Source: Nitrosopelagicus sp. REDSEA-S31_B2
GTDB lineage: Archaea; Thermoproteota; Nitrososphaeria; Nitrososphaerales; Nitrosopumilaceae
Assembly: GCA_001627235.1 (NCBI GenBank)
Contig: LUPB01000080.1
Span: 1 to 39,611, forward strand
Length of the DNA stretch: 39,611 nt
Reading direction: 5' to 3'
The translations under genes were made by a program, and so were the position numbers. Within the stretch, counting starts at the first letter, position 1. Each line of letters begins with the position of its first letter. The notes under the pieces were generated by a model that was not told the DNA's origin, did not search any database, and saw nothing but the letters and a program-made list of their open reading frames with translations. Shown here in pieces: positions 1-8,493 of the stretch.

Positions 1-327
1 TCAAAGAAGGTCTTTGAGATGGCAAAAAGTGTAATTTCGGTTTATCCTCAAATCACTGCAACTGAAACGGTACTATTTGCAATATCTGTTGATTCAGTTG
101 ACTCTCAAGCTGATTTTGTCAAAGAGTATGAAATTCCATATGTTCATCTAAGTGACACAAAAAAGAAGGCTTGTAAGAAATACGCTGGAACAAATATTGC
201 AGGTCTTGCAAAAAGGAGCACCTTTGTCATAGACAAGAATGGAGTAATCCATGATGTGATGCGAGAAATCAATGTCTCGTCTCACGGTCAAGAAATTCTT
301 GACTCGTTGACCAAAATCAAAGTATAA
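1..327 (+). CDS. Peroxiredoxin (AhpC/TSA/Bcp-like), 5'-truncated by window edge
   Basis: Frame is open from base 1; 'FAISVDSVDSQADFVKEYEIPYVHLSD...RSTFVIDKNGVI' resembles the Bcp/peroxiredoxin C-terminal half; the catalytic Cys would lie upstream of the window. Confidence 0.75.
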   Translation, partial: SKKVFEMAKSVISVYPQITATETVLFAISVDSVDSQADFVKEYEIPYVHLSDTKKKACKKYAGTNIAGLAKRSTFVIDKNGVIHDVMREINVSSHGQEILDSLTKIKV

Positions 328-352
328 ATCCTTCAAAAAAATCATCCGTGCA

Positions 353-904
353 ATGCTTGATTTAGTTGCAAAGGAATTATTTCTTACACGCGGTATTGGT
401 ATCCATGAAGATAAACTAACAAGTTTTGAGTATGCACTTAGAGATGCAGGAATCGCTGGAACAAATATTGTTCTCATATCTAGTATCTTTCCTCCAAAGG
501 CAAAACTAATTCCAAAAAAAGACGGCTTGAAGAAAATCAAACCTGGACAAATTCTATTTACCATATATTCTAGAAATCAAACAAACGAGCCACACAGAAT
601 GATTTCTGCTTCTGTTGGTTTGGCATTGCCAAAGGATCGAACTCGTTATGGATATCTATCTGAATATGATGCATTTGGTCAAAACGAAAAACAGGCAGGT
701 GATTATGCTGAAGATATTGCTGCTCAAATGCTTGCATCCTCTCTTGGAATTCCATTTGATATTGACAAAAGCTGGGATGAGAAAAGACAACAATGGTCAA
801 TTTCTGGAAAAATCTACAAGTCACAAAACATCACAATGACTGCAAAAGGTGACAAGTCTGGAAAATGGACTACCGTATTTTCTGCAGCGTGCTTAGTTCT
901 CTAA
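353..904 (+). CDS. pdaD: Pyruvoyl-dependent arginine decarboxylase
   Basis: 183 aa; 'TRGIGIHEDKLTSFEYALRDAGIAGTNIV...SSIFPP...ISASVGLALP' matches the PvlArgDC family, with a Ser-containing putative self-cleavage region. Confidence 0.85.
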   Translation: MLDLVAKELFLTRGIGIHEDKLTSFEYALRDAGIAGTNIVLISSIFPPKAKLIPKKDGLKKIKPGQILFTIYSRNQTNEPHRMISASVGLALPKDRTRYGYLSEYDAFGQNEKQAGDYAEDIAAQMLASSLGIPFDIDKSWDEKRQQWSISGKIYKSQNITMTAKGDKSGKWTTVFSAACLVL

Positions 905-2109
905 CGTTTAGGTTTGTATCCTTTTAGATAAAATATTGCAGCTCCGATTCCTATCACAATAATAATTGCTAATACTGCATATTGTGATTCGTCACCTTCT
1001 GATTGATCACCTTTGCCAAACTCCTCAATTGATTCATAATCTTGTTTAGGTATGTCTTCTACAGAATAAAATGACATTTCACTTTCTCCATCCCATTCTC
1101 CTATCTCTATTATTAATTCTCCATGTGTTGCAACCTTATCTTGACCAAATAGGAATTTTGCATCAATTACATCTCCTGCGGGATTACTGAAAAACCATCC
1201 TTTCTGTGAAATACCTTCAAGTGTTGTCACATCTGTAATTGCATGAGTTGTTATAGCATCAATTTTTGATTGTTTTTCTGTAAGTACTATTAGTTGTATT
1301 ACTGAATTTAATGGAACATTTCGTTCATCAAAAATATCTGAACGTGATATTTCTTTTATTCCTAGTGCACTCAATGGATCAATCTTTGCAATATTCTCTA
1401 TTGCATCTTTATTCTCTTTTGCTACTTTAAACATGAATAGATTTTTGTCTCCATTTTTTATCATACTTATGGAAATTATTGAATCATCTTCTTTTGCCAA
1501 TTCTTTTGAAACAGAATAAAATCCGCCTGCTTCTCTAATGTCTTTTGGAATTAATTTTCCAGCCAAATCTGTAAATATAAAGTCCGTAGACTGTTTTGGC
1601 ATCACATATGTTGCAGAAACTGCACCTCTACCAGACACTGTTCCTGATGTTTCTAGTAACATGTTTGTATCATCAACTGTGTGTATGAATGTGGAATGAA
1701 ATTCTGCATCATCTCCAAATATTTCTTTTAAATCGTCAATTACTTCTCCTGACATCTCTCTTGCTGTATCTTGAACTTGTCTTATTCCTCCATCTCCCTT
1801 TAATCTCTGATAATCAAAATTAATCATAATACATTGTTGTTCTGATGTAACCCCGATGACACATTGTCCTGCGTTTGTAAATAATACTGCCCTAATCTGG
1901 TCATTATTGTTTATCTTCTCTATCAATTCATCTGGAATTCTAATTTCATCATTACTTGTAGTTTCAAATCCTATTGATGCTATTATTGAATTTGATAATT
2001 TTCCATCATAAATTATTGTGGCCGTTTCTTGAAATGTAGCTTTTTCAAACAACTGTGCACTTGCAACTGGTGTGATTATCAATAATCCAAAAACTATTCC
2101 CAAAATCAA
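901..2109 (-). CDS. Hypothetical secreted/membrane-anchored protein: N-terminal signal/TM and C-terminal TM
   Basis: 402 aa, TTG start; N-term 'MILGIVFGLLIITPVASA', C-term 'YAVLAIIIVIGIGAAIFYLKGYKPKR'. No family recognised. Confidence 0.7.
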   Translation of the reverse strand: MILGIVFGLLIITPVASAQLFEKATFQETATIIYDGKLSNSIIASIGFETTSNDEIRIPDELIEKINNNDQIRAVLFTNAGQCVIGVTSEQQCIMINFDYQRLKGDGGIRQVQDTAREMSGEVIDDLKEIFGDDAEFHSTFIHTVDDTNMLLETSGTVSGRGAVSATYVMPKQSTDFIFTDLAGKLIPKDIREAGGFYSVSKELAKEDDSIISISMIKNGDKNLFMFKVAKENKDAIENIAKIDPLSALGIKEISRSDIFDERNVPLNSVIQLIVLTEKQSKIDAITTHAITDVTTLEGISQKGWFFSNPAGDVIDAKFLFGQDKVATHGELIIEIGEWDGESEMSFYSVEDIPKQDYESIEEFGKGDQSEGDESQYAVLAIIIVIGIGAAIFYLKGYKPKR

Positions 2110-2225
2110 TAATGCCTTTTACATGTACCATGAAACTTGTATTATTTTATTTAGGTTACTGCTTTTGGCTATAACGTTTAAATCACTAATGTAATTCTGC
2201 ATAATTGACATCGAATTCAAACCGT

Positions 2226-2269
2226 TGGGGAACACGCTGGCAGTCCGATGGCTCGGGCTGCCAGCCCCA
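2226..2269 (+). other. GC-rich nested hairpin in AT-rich intergenic DNA (candidate structured RNA or small inserted palindromic element)
   Basis: TGGGG(2226-2230)/CCCCA(2265-2269) encloses CTGGCAGTCCGA-TGGC-TCGGGCTGCCAG (2237-2264): 12 continuous pairs with one G-T wobble and a 4-nt loop. Confidence 0.6.
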
Positions 2270-2292
2270 CATTTTAATTAATTATAACTTGG

Positions 2293-3966
2293 CTAGTTTT
2301 CAGGTTTTTGTGAACCTCCTGCAGCTAAAATGTCTGTATAAGTAGAGACAAAATTCTCACCTTCATTTTTGTATGTCTGAAATAGTGAAACTGCAAGCAA
2401 ATTTCCAAAGGAATACGAATAGCAGTAAAATGGTGAATGGTAAAAATGTGGAATACAACTCCATTCTATTCCAAAGTCGTCTGATATGTCAATCGAATTT
2501 CCAAATTGCACTTTTAGATTATCTCTGTAGATGTTAGAGATGTCATCTACTGTAATGGAATTTGCAATTTGATTATGTGCTTCAATCTCAAACAAGGTGA
2601 AAAATGACTGTCTTCCAATTGTTGCATAAAAGTCGTCAATCTTATCAGAAAGCATTGTAGCTTTTTCTGAATCTGAAACTTGATTTGAAATATTGTCATA
2701 CAATAGTAATTCTGAATATGTGGATGCAGTTTCTGCTAGAGGTAGTGGTGCATCTGATACCAAAATTGATTTTTGAGATGATGCCACACTATGAACTGCA
2801 TGTCCAATCTCATGTGCTAATGTAAATACATCTCTTGTTTTTCCTGTATAATTAATCAAAACAAATGGTGTAATGTATGGTAATGGGGTACTACAAAATG
2901 CACCATCTCTTTTACCATGTCTTAGTGAATAGTCAATGTGATTTTCATTGAATACTCTTGCTGCATATTCTGCAATCTGAGGGCTAAATCTGTTAAGTGA
3001 ATCTAAGACAAGCTTTGTTCCTTGATCAAACGTATAGTTTCGTTCTCCAGCACTTTTTTTCGATGGTGCATACAAATCATATCTACGTAGCTTTTTCACT
3101 CCTACACGTTTTGCCTTTTGCTTAAAGTATTTCTGAAAAACTGGCGCATTTTTCTTACACACTTCTAACATCACTTCAATTGTTTTGTCATCTACGTCAT
3201 TAGAAATATTCTGTATTGAAATTGGGCTTGAGAATCCTCTCATGTCAATTCCTTCATTTTTCCAGTTTAGTACAATATTTTGATAAATTTGTCCGATAAC
3301 TCCTTTATTTTCTTGATATTTTGTTAACAGTGATTTGTAAGCTGCTTCTCTTGTCTTTGGGTTCTTATTTCTGACCAAAGTAGTAAGCTCTTCTCTACTC
3401 ATCGTCTTCTTTTTACCATTAACATTTACAGTATAGGTAAATGCATTTGTTATTTTATCATAAATTTTCACTAGAGCTGATATTCCTGTAACATCAAGTG
3501 TATTGATTATTTTTTCTTCAGGTTCTGTCAATGCATACTTTGCAACTAATCGTTTGTATCTAAGATAATCTGATAATTCTCCTGCATCTTTGATTAGTCT
3601 CTTAGCATTTTTTTCATCAACTTGTTTTTTCCACCACAAGTCAAAAAACAACATTTTATTTTGAATGACAGATCCAAACTGTGAAATTCTATTTAGTAGT
3701 GCAGTTGCCTCATCAGACTGTGTATTTTCTGAAAATTTCAGTCCTGCATATCCCCCAATTTTACTTGATTTCTCTGTAATATCTTCAATCTCATGCAATA
3801 ATTGTAGAAATTTCTTAGACGAAATGTTTGGTTTTAATTGAGATTTATTTTTAGCAAATTTTTCAGATTGTCTTTTAATTTCGTTTATTTTTTTATCAAA
3901 AGTTTGTCTAGATGGGTTCTTAACTAAATCATCTAATACCCATTTACCATTTTCGTATTTTTTCAC
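2293..3966 (-). CDS. pepF: M3-family oligoendopeptidase F-like metallopeptidase, apparently C-terminally truncated
   Basis: HExxH motif 'LAHEIGHAVHS' and the downstream M3 pattern; the protein ends 'DILAAGGSQKPEN*', where homologues normally continue. Confidence 0.85.
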   Translation of the reverse strand: MKKYENGKWVLDDLVKNPSRQTFDKKINEIKRQSEKFAKNKSQLKPNISSKKFLQLLHEIEDITEKSSKIGGYAGLKFSENTQSDEATALLNRISQFGSVIQNKMLFFDLWWKKQVDEKNAKRLIKDAGELSDYLRYKRLVAKYALTEPEEKIINTLDVTGISALVKIYDKITNAFTYTVNVNGKKKTMSREELTTLVRNKNPKTREAAYKSLLTKYQENKGVIGQIYQNIVLNWKNEGIDMRGFSSPISIQNISNDVDDKTIEVMLEVCKKNAPVFQKYFKQKAKRVGVKKLRRYDLYAPSKKSAGERNYTFDQGTKLVLDSLNRFSPQIAEYAARVFNENHIDYSLRHGKRDGAFCSTPLPYITPFVLINYTGKTRDVFTLAHEIGHAVHSVASSQKSILVSDAPLPLAETASTYSELLLYDNISNQVSDSEKATMLSDKIDDFYATIGRQSFFTLFEIEAHNQIANSITVDDISNIYRDNLKVQFGNSIDISDDFGIEWSCIPHFYHSPFYCYSYSFGNLLAVSLFQTYKNEGENFVSTYTDILAAGGSQKPEN

Positions 3967-4047
3967 ATTTATCTTCAGACTGAACTGTTTCTATACCTTT
4001 TGAAAATTCATTCAACGTCTAAATAACACAAATTCAAAAATCATCTT

Positions 4048-4122
4048 GGATCCGTCGTCTAGCCTGGTTTGGATGCTGCACTCACACTGCAGAGGTCAGG
4101 GGTTCAAGTCCCCTCGGATCCA
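4048..4122 (+). tRNA. tRNA-Val (anticodon CAC)
   Basis: Acceptor GGATCCG/CGGATCC, anticodon stem CTGCA/TGCAG with loop CTCACAC (anticodon CAC), T arm AGGGG-TTCAAGT-CCCCT; no encoded CCA. Confidence 0.93.
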
Positions 4123-4192
4123 TTAAATAATCCTGAAAAACTAGAATGAAATCCGGATAAGATTTTATTGTCAAATACATTGAACGTTAATA

Positions 4193-4912
4193 ATGAAAAC
4201 CGGCTTGTTTATTGCAATTGTTTTAGTTTCTGGATGTTTTGCAGGTTTGATACATGGCGGAATTAATCTTGCGATTGTGGAACCATATCTTGATCAAGCA
4301 ATTGGAATTGAAAATCAAACTCTTTTTGCAACTGGTGAAGAAGAAGATACTCCTGAATTCTGGGTAGAATACAACTCATATCGTGTTTGGCAAAAAGGTG
4401 GTCAAATTCTAGCTGGCGCAATTCTTGGAACATCTATTGCAGCGTTAGTTGGAATTGTATTTCTCTTTGTAAGGAAAGTATTGCCTGAAGGAAATAATGT
4501 CAAAAAAACACTTGTTTTATCTGGCTTAATGTGGTTTACAATATTTGTAATTCCTTTCTTAAAGTATCCTGCAAATCCTCCTACTGTTGGAGAAACTGAA
4601 ACGGTGGTTTTACGTTCTATACTTTTCCTATCATTCATTGCAATTTCAGGACTGGGTGCTGTTGGATTTTATCAAGTTTACAAAAGATTACAAAATAAGA
4701 AAATTATTGCATTTGCAGGATATGCAGTATTCATCACCACTGTATTTTTCTTAATGCCTGAAAATCCTGATGAGATAACTGCTCCTATGGAACTAGTCGA
4801 TGGATTCAGGGGTGCATCATTTGTGGCAGTAACTGTTTACTGGCTAACATTAGGTTTGATTCTTGGTGGATTCATTGAAAAACTTCAAGAACGACTTAAG
4901 CTAAAGAGTTAG
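4193..4912 (+). CDS. cbtA: CbtA-family (putative cobalt transporter) membrane protein
   Basis: 239 aa with several TM segments; 'SGCFAGLIHGGINLAIVEPYLDQAIGIE', 'FLKYPANPPTVGETETV' resemble CbtA. Confidence 0.75.
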   Translation: MKTGLFIAIVLVSGCFAGLIHGGINLAIVEPYLDQAIGIENQTLFATGEEEDTPEFWVEYNSYRVWQKGGQILAGAILGTSIAALVGIVFLFVRKVLPEGNNVKKTLVLSGLMWFTIFVIPFLKYPANPPTVGETETVVLRSILFLSFIAISGLGAVGFYQVYKRLQNKKIIAFAGYAVFITTVFFLMPENPDEITAPMELVDGFRGASFVAVTVYWLTLGLILGGFIEKLQERLKLKS

Positions 4913-4913
4913 T

Positions 4914-5231
4914 ATGGTAGACGATCTAAAAACACCTGGTTTTTTCATCATAGCAATACTTGGAACAATTGTTACTGCGGGATTTTTCCTAGCATTTTTC
5001 CCAACTCTGTTTAAAAAAAGAATTCACTCAAAATCTATGTTGTATTCATTGGTCGTTTCTGATGTCTATGGAAATAATGCAACTCTTCCCGGAATAAGGA
5101 CAAGTTTCAAAAATAAAGATGTGGCATTATCTTTTGCCAAATTCTATAAAAAACAATTCCCTCTCTATAATTTTGGTATAATTCATGAGGTTAATGGAAT
5201 TGAAAAATTGATTATTACAAAACACATCTAG
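4914..5231 (+). CDS. Hypothetical single-TM small protein
   Basis: 105 aa, starts 2 nt after cbtA; N-terminal TM 'FFIIAILGTIVTAGFFLAFFPTLF'. Confidence 0.6.
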   Translation: MVDDLKTPGFFIIAILGTIVTAGFFLAFFPTLFKKRIHSKSMLYSLVVSDVYGNNATLPGIRTSFKNKDVALSFAKFYKKQFPLYNFGIIHEVNGIEKLIITKHI

Positions 5232-5265
5232 AATTACATAAATTATCTAATTTTCAATCAATATT

Positions 5266-5544
5266 ATGAAAGCAGTATGGAATGACACTGTAATTGCTGA
5301 AAGTGATGAAACTGTGGTAGTAGAGGGAAATCATTACTTTCCTCCTGATTCAATCAAAAGTGAGTACTTTCACAAGACTGAAACAAGTACCTCTTGTCCT
5401 TGGAAAGGAATGGCTAGTTATTATTCAGTCACTGTAAATGGAAAAACAAACACTGATTGTGCATGGTATTATCCACTTCCAAGTAAAGAAGCTGAAAAAA
5501 TCAAAAATATGGTATCTTTTTGGAACGGCGTCCAAGTAATCTAA
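5266..5544 (+). CDS. DUF427 family protein
   Basis: 92 aa; 'VVEGNHYFPPDSI...TSCPWKGMASYYSVTVNGKTNTDCAWYYPLPSKEA' is the DUF427 signature. Confidence 0.9.
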   Translation: MKAVWNDTVIAESDETVVVEGNHYFPPDSIKSEYFHKTETSTSCPWKGMASYYSVTVNGKTNTDCAWYYPLPSKEAEKIKNMVSFWNGVQVI

Positions 5545-5569
5545 ATACTAGTATTTTTCAAGAATAATT

Positions 5570-5743
5570 ATGGTTGGTCCTCAAGATGGTGGTTTTGGTT
5601 TTGATCAGTCAAAAAAATACACCAGCGTTGATAATTTAGATAAAATATGTGTGCAATGTCAGGCAGGACAACACAAAAAATGTCTTTTCAAATCAAAAGA
5701 GCAACCAAGTTGTGATTGCGAACATTGTTTAATTTATGGATAA
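5570..5743 (+). CDS. Cys-rich small protein (57 aa), probable Zn-binding
   Basis: Manually translated: MVGPQDGGFGFDQSKKYTSVDNLDKICVQCQAGQHKKCLFKSKEQPSCDCEHCLIYG*. Below the ORF-track length cutoff. Confidence 0.65.
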   Translation: MVGPQDGGFGFDQSKKYTSVDNLDKICVQCQAGQHKKCLFKSKEQPSCDCEHCLIYG

Positions 5744-5799
5744 GTTAGTTCTAGCTTAGAAAACTAACCTTTAATCATAACTGCTTCTATAATAATAAA

Positions 5800-6264
5800 A
5801 TGGAAAAAACCCCTGATGAATCAAAGGCTGAAGTAATAATTCGAATGTTTCCATCAGATGCAAACCCTGCTGGAAATGTCTTTGGTGGTGCAATTTTAAA
5901 ACATATTGATATGGTTGCAGGAATTGTTGCTCAGCGTTATAGTCAAACTAACGCTGTAACTGTAAGCATGGATAAGATTAGTTTCTTAAAACCGGTCTTT
6001 GTTGGGAACGTCCTTTTTGTAAAAGCACGAGTAAATTACGTTCAAAAATCCTCTATGGAAATTGAAGTTAATGTTGAAGCCGAAGATATTGCAAAGGGCA
6101 CGCGAGTTCATACTGGAAATGCGTTTGTGACATTTGTTGCCTTAGATGATAATGGCAAACCTACTAGTGTTCCAACATTACGCATTGAGAATCCTGAAGA
6201 TCAAAAGCGTTTTGATGAAGGTAAGATTAGAATGGAACGTAGATTAAAAGAGCGAGAAAAATAA
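5800..6264 (+). CDS. Acyl-CoA thioesterase (hotdog fold, YciA/BFIT-like)
   Basis: 'MFPSDANPAGNVFGGAILKHIDMVAGIVAQRYS...DKISFLKPVFVGNVL' hotdog acyl-CoA thioesterase signature. Confidence 0.88.
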   Translation: MEKTPDESKAEVIIRMFPSDANPAGNVFGGAILKHIDMVAGIVAQRYSQTNAVTVSMDKISFLKPVFVGNVLFVKARVNYVQKSSMEIEVNVEAEDIAKGTRVHTGNAFVTFVALDDNGKPTSVPTLRIENPEDQKRFDEGKIRMERRLKEREK

Positions 6265-6300
6265 CTCATACTTTAAGTAATAATTACCAAAATTCTAGAC

Positions 6301-7551
6301 ATGTCTGATCTTCTATATCGATATCGCAAGACATTTGGTCCAGGTATATTGTTTGCATGTACTGCCATAGGTGTTTCACATCTTGTACAATCTACTAGGG
6401 CTGGTGCTGAATTTGGTTTCATGATTCTTGGTTTTGTTATACTTGCAAACGTCTTAAAATATCCATTTTTTGAACACGGTTCACGTTATGCAAATGTTAC
6501 TGGAACAAGCATAATTGACGGATATGAAAAACTTGGAAGAAAATTTCTGATATTATATCTGGGAATAACTCTGGGTTCGATGTTTTTTGTGACTGCAGCT
6601 GTAGGGTTTGTTACGGCAGGTTTCTTTGAGAATCTCTTTCAGCTAGAATTTTTAGGAATCTGGACTATGGTACTACTGTTTGCAATATGTGGTGCCATAC
6701 TATGTGTTGGAAAATTTGGAACCCTGGATGGAATCATCAAAATCATTGGATTTGTACTGATTGTTTCCACGATTGCTGCATTTGTTCTGGCATTTATCAA
6801 TGGACCTGTAGAAAAATCTGAAAATTTTCTTCCTCGTGAATTATGGAATGATTCTGGAATATTCTTTTTGATTGCATTAATGGGATGGATGCCAACAGCA
6901 ATAGATCTTTCAAGTTGGAATAGTTTGTGGACTCTGGCACGAATTAAACAAACAGGTTTTAGACCAAAATTAAAAGAGACTCTTACTGAATTTCGAATTG
7001 GCTATTTTGTAACTTCTTTATTGGCTATTTTCTTTCTTGGACTGGGAACGCTAGTATTTTTTGGTTCTGGAGAATCTCTGCCGAATAATAATTCACTTTT
7101 TGCCCACAAAATTGTTACAATGTTTGCTGACACAATAGGTTCTTGGAGCTATATCATTATTGCAGCGTCTGCATTTAGCGTAATGTTTGGAACTATTCTT
7201 GCTGTATTTGATGGATACTCACGTTCATTTCAAAAAATTATTCAATTATTACAAAAAAAGGAATCTGACGATTCTAGAAAATCATATGTAGCAATTGTCT
7301 GCATACTTGCAATTGGTTCAATTTTGATAATTATGCAATTTGGTGACAAATTAAAAGAACTAGTTGATTTTGCAACCACATTATCTTTTCTTGTGGCACC
7401 AATAATTGCAATACTGAATCATAAATTGGTGGTTGGTCGATTCTTACCTGAAAACACTCGTCCATCCATGTGGGTAAAGGGACTAAGCATATGTGGAATA
7501 ATTTTCTTAACTGGATTTGCATTATTCTTCATATATACAAAATTTTTCTAG
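6301..7551 (+). CDS. NRAMP-superfamily transporter with non-canonical metal-site motifs
   Basis: 416 aa polytopic; 'FGPGILFACTAIGVSHLVQSTRAGAEFGF' aligns to the NRAMP TM1 region and 'LMGWMPTAIDLS' to the TM6 region. Confidence 0.8.
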   Translation: MSDLLYRYRKTFGPGILFACTAIGVSHLVQSTRAGAEFGFMILGFVILANVLKYPFFEHGSRYANVTGTSIIDGYEKLGRKFLILYLGITLGSMFFVTAAVGFVTAGFFENLFQLEFLGIWTMVLLFAICGAILCVGKFGTLDGIIKIIGFVLIVSTIAAFVLAFINGPVEKSENFLPRELWNDSGIFFLIALMGWMPTAIDLSSWNSLWTLARIKQTGFRPKLKETLTEFRIGYFVTSLLAIFFLGLGTLVFFGSGESLPNNNSLFAHKIVTMFADTIGSWSYIIIAASAFSVMFGTILAVFDGYSRSFQKIIQLLQKKESDDSRKSYVAIVCILAIGSILIIMQFGDKLKELVDFATTLSFLVAPIIAILNHKLVVGRFLPENTRPSMWVKGLSICGIIFLTGFALFFIYTKFF

Positions 7552-7595
7552 AATCGTTACACAACTTATAGATATTCTATATGCATTGATTCATT

Positions 7596-8051
7596 ATGGC
7601 AAAAAGCAATTATGAAATTTTAGGCATACCTGAGGGTGCATCTAGAAATGAAATTCGTTCTGCATTTAGAAGTCTAGCATTAAAACATCATGCCGATAGA
7701 GGCGGACAAGATGAAGAATTTATCATAATTAAACAGGCGTTTGAAGATCTTAAAGTAGGAAAAAAATATCCTGATTCTCTAGATGAAAAGAAACGTAAAT
7801 CAAAATTCTTTTGGGGAACTGACGAAGAAGAAAAATTACGACATAACACATTACTTTCTAATGATGTTGCACAAGAAATCAAAATTGGACAAGAATGGAT
7901 AGATGCATTAGAAAGAACTAACGGTACAGGGGTTCGTTTGTTTGGATCAAAAGAATTAGGACAGATTGAATTAGAACGAAAACCTACTGGGGCATTATCC
8001 ATAAAAGGAAAATTATGGCATACGTCAACAAGTGCCACATCCGACTGGTAG
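7596..8051 (+). CDS. J-domain (DnaJ-like) protein; possibly frameshifted into the downstream ORF
   Basis: 'NYEILGIPEGASRNEIRSAFRSLALKHHADRGGQDEEFIIIKQAFEDL' is a J-domain with HAD in place of HPD. Confidence 0.75.
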   Translation: MAKSNYEILGIPEGASRNEIRSAFRSLALKHHADRGGQDEEFIIIKQAFEDLKVGKKYPDSLDEKKRKSKFFWGTDEEEKLRHNTLLSNDVAQEIKIGQEWIDALERTNGTGVRLFGSKELGQIELERKPTGALSIKGKLWHTSTSATSDW

Positions 8052-8493
8052 AGTAGGAATGTCTATCATAAAAGAACACTTTACAAAACTTGAAGCTCCA
8101 AAAGGAAAAATTATTGCAGGTGATGTACGTGAAACCGTCTCTTTGGAAGCTGAAGAAGTTCTTGCACTTAATCTAGTTGACAACGTAAATGTCACAGGTA
8201 AGAAAATCTTTGTTTTTGGGCCTAAAGTTAGCTATGATGTGTTTTTCAAATTAAAAGAAGGAGGTGTCATTCGTTTTTACGACAAAGGCTCTGGTTTTGA
8301 TATTAGCGATGATGCAATTTTACAACTTGAAAATGGAAAAGAATTCTTCTTAGATGACCTGAAAACTAGAAAATTAATTGGCTTTGGTGGCCAAGACATG
8401 ACATATGAGTTTCTTGATAAACTTGAAGAGAGTAGTGGTGCAATTGGTTCTAATTGGTCATCAAAACTATCTGGATTGTTTAAGAAAAAATAA
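8032..8493 (+). CDS. Hypothetical protein overlapping the J-domain ORF; possibly its C-terminal part
   Basis: 153 aa in another frame, GTG start inside the previous ORF; frame reads back as '...IRQQVPHPTGRVGMSIIKEHF'. Confidence 0.6.
   Translation: MPHPTGRVGMSIIKEHFTKLEAPKGKIIAGDVRETVSLEAEEVLALNLVDNVNVTGKKIFVFGPKVSYDVFFKLKEGGVIRFYDKGSGFDISDDAILQLENGKEFFLDDLKTRKLIGFGGQDMTYEFLDKLEESSGAIGSNWSSKLSGLFKKK

Noticed and set aside
148-564. 138-aa minus-strand ORF over the peroxiredoxin/arginine decarboxylase genes
   Set aside because: Overlaps two recognisable genes on the opposite strand; no recognisable family.
2226-2269. GC-rich hairpin considered as tRNA, SRP RNA, RNase P RNA or H/ACA sRNA
   Set aside because: No cloverleaf, no SRP domain IV or RNase P conserved motifs; an ACA follows the stem but there is no proper pseudouridylation pocket or k-turn, so only a generic structured element is claimed.
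4048-4122. tRNA-Val as an integration site for a mobile element
   Set aside because: No integrase gene or duplicated tRNA 3' end found nearby; flanking genes are ordinary core genes.
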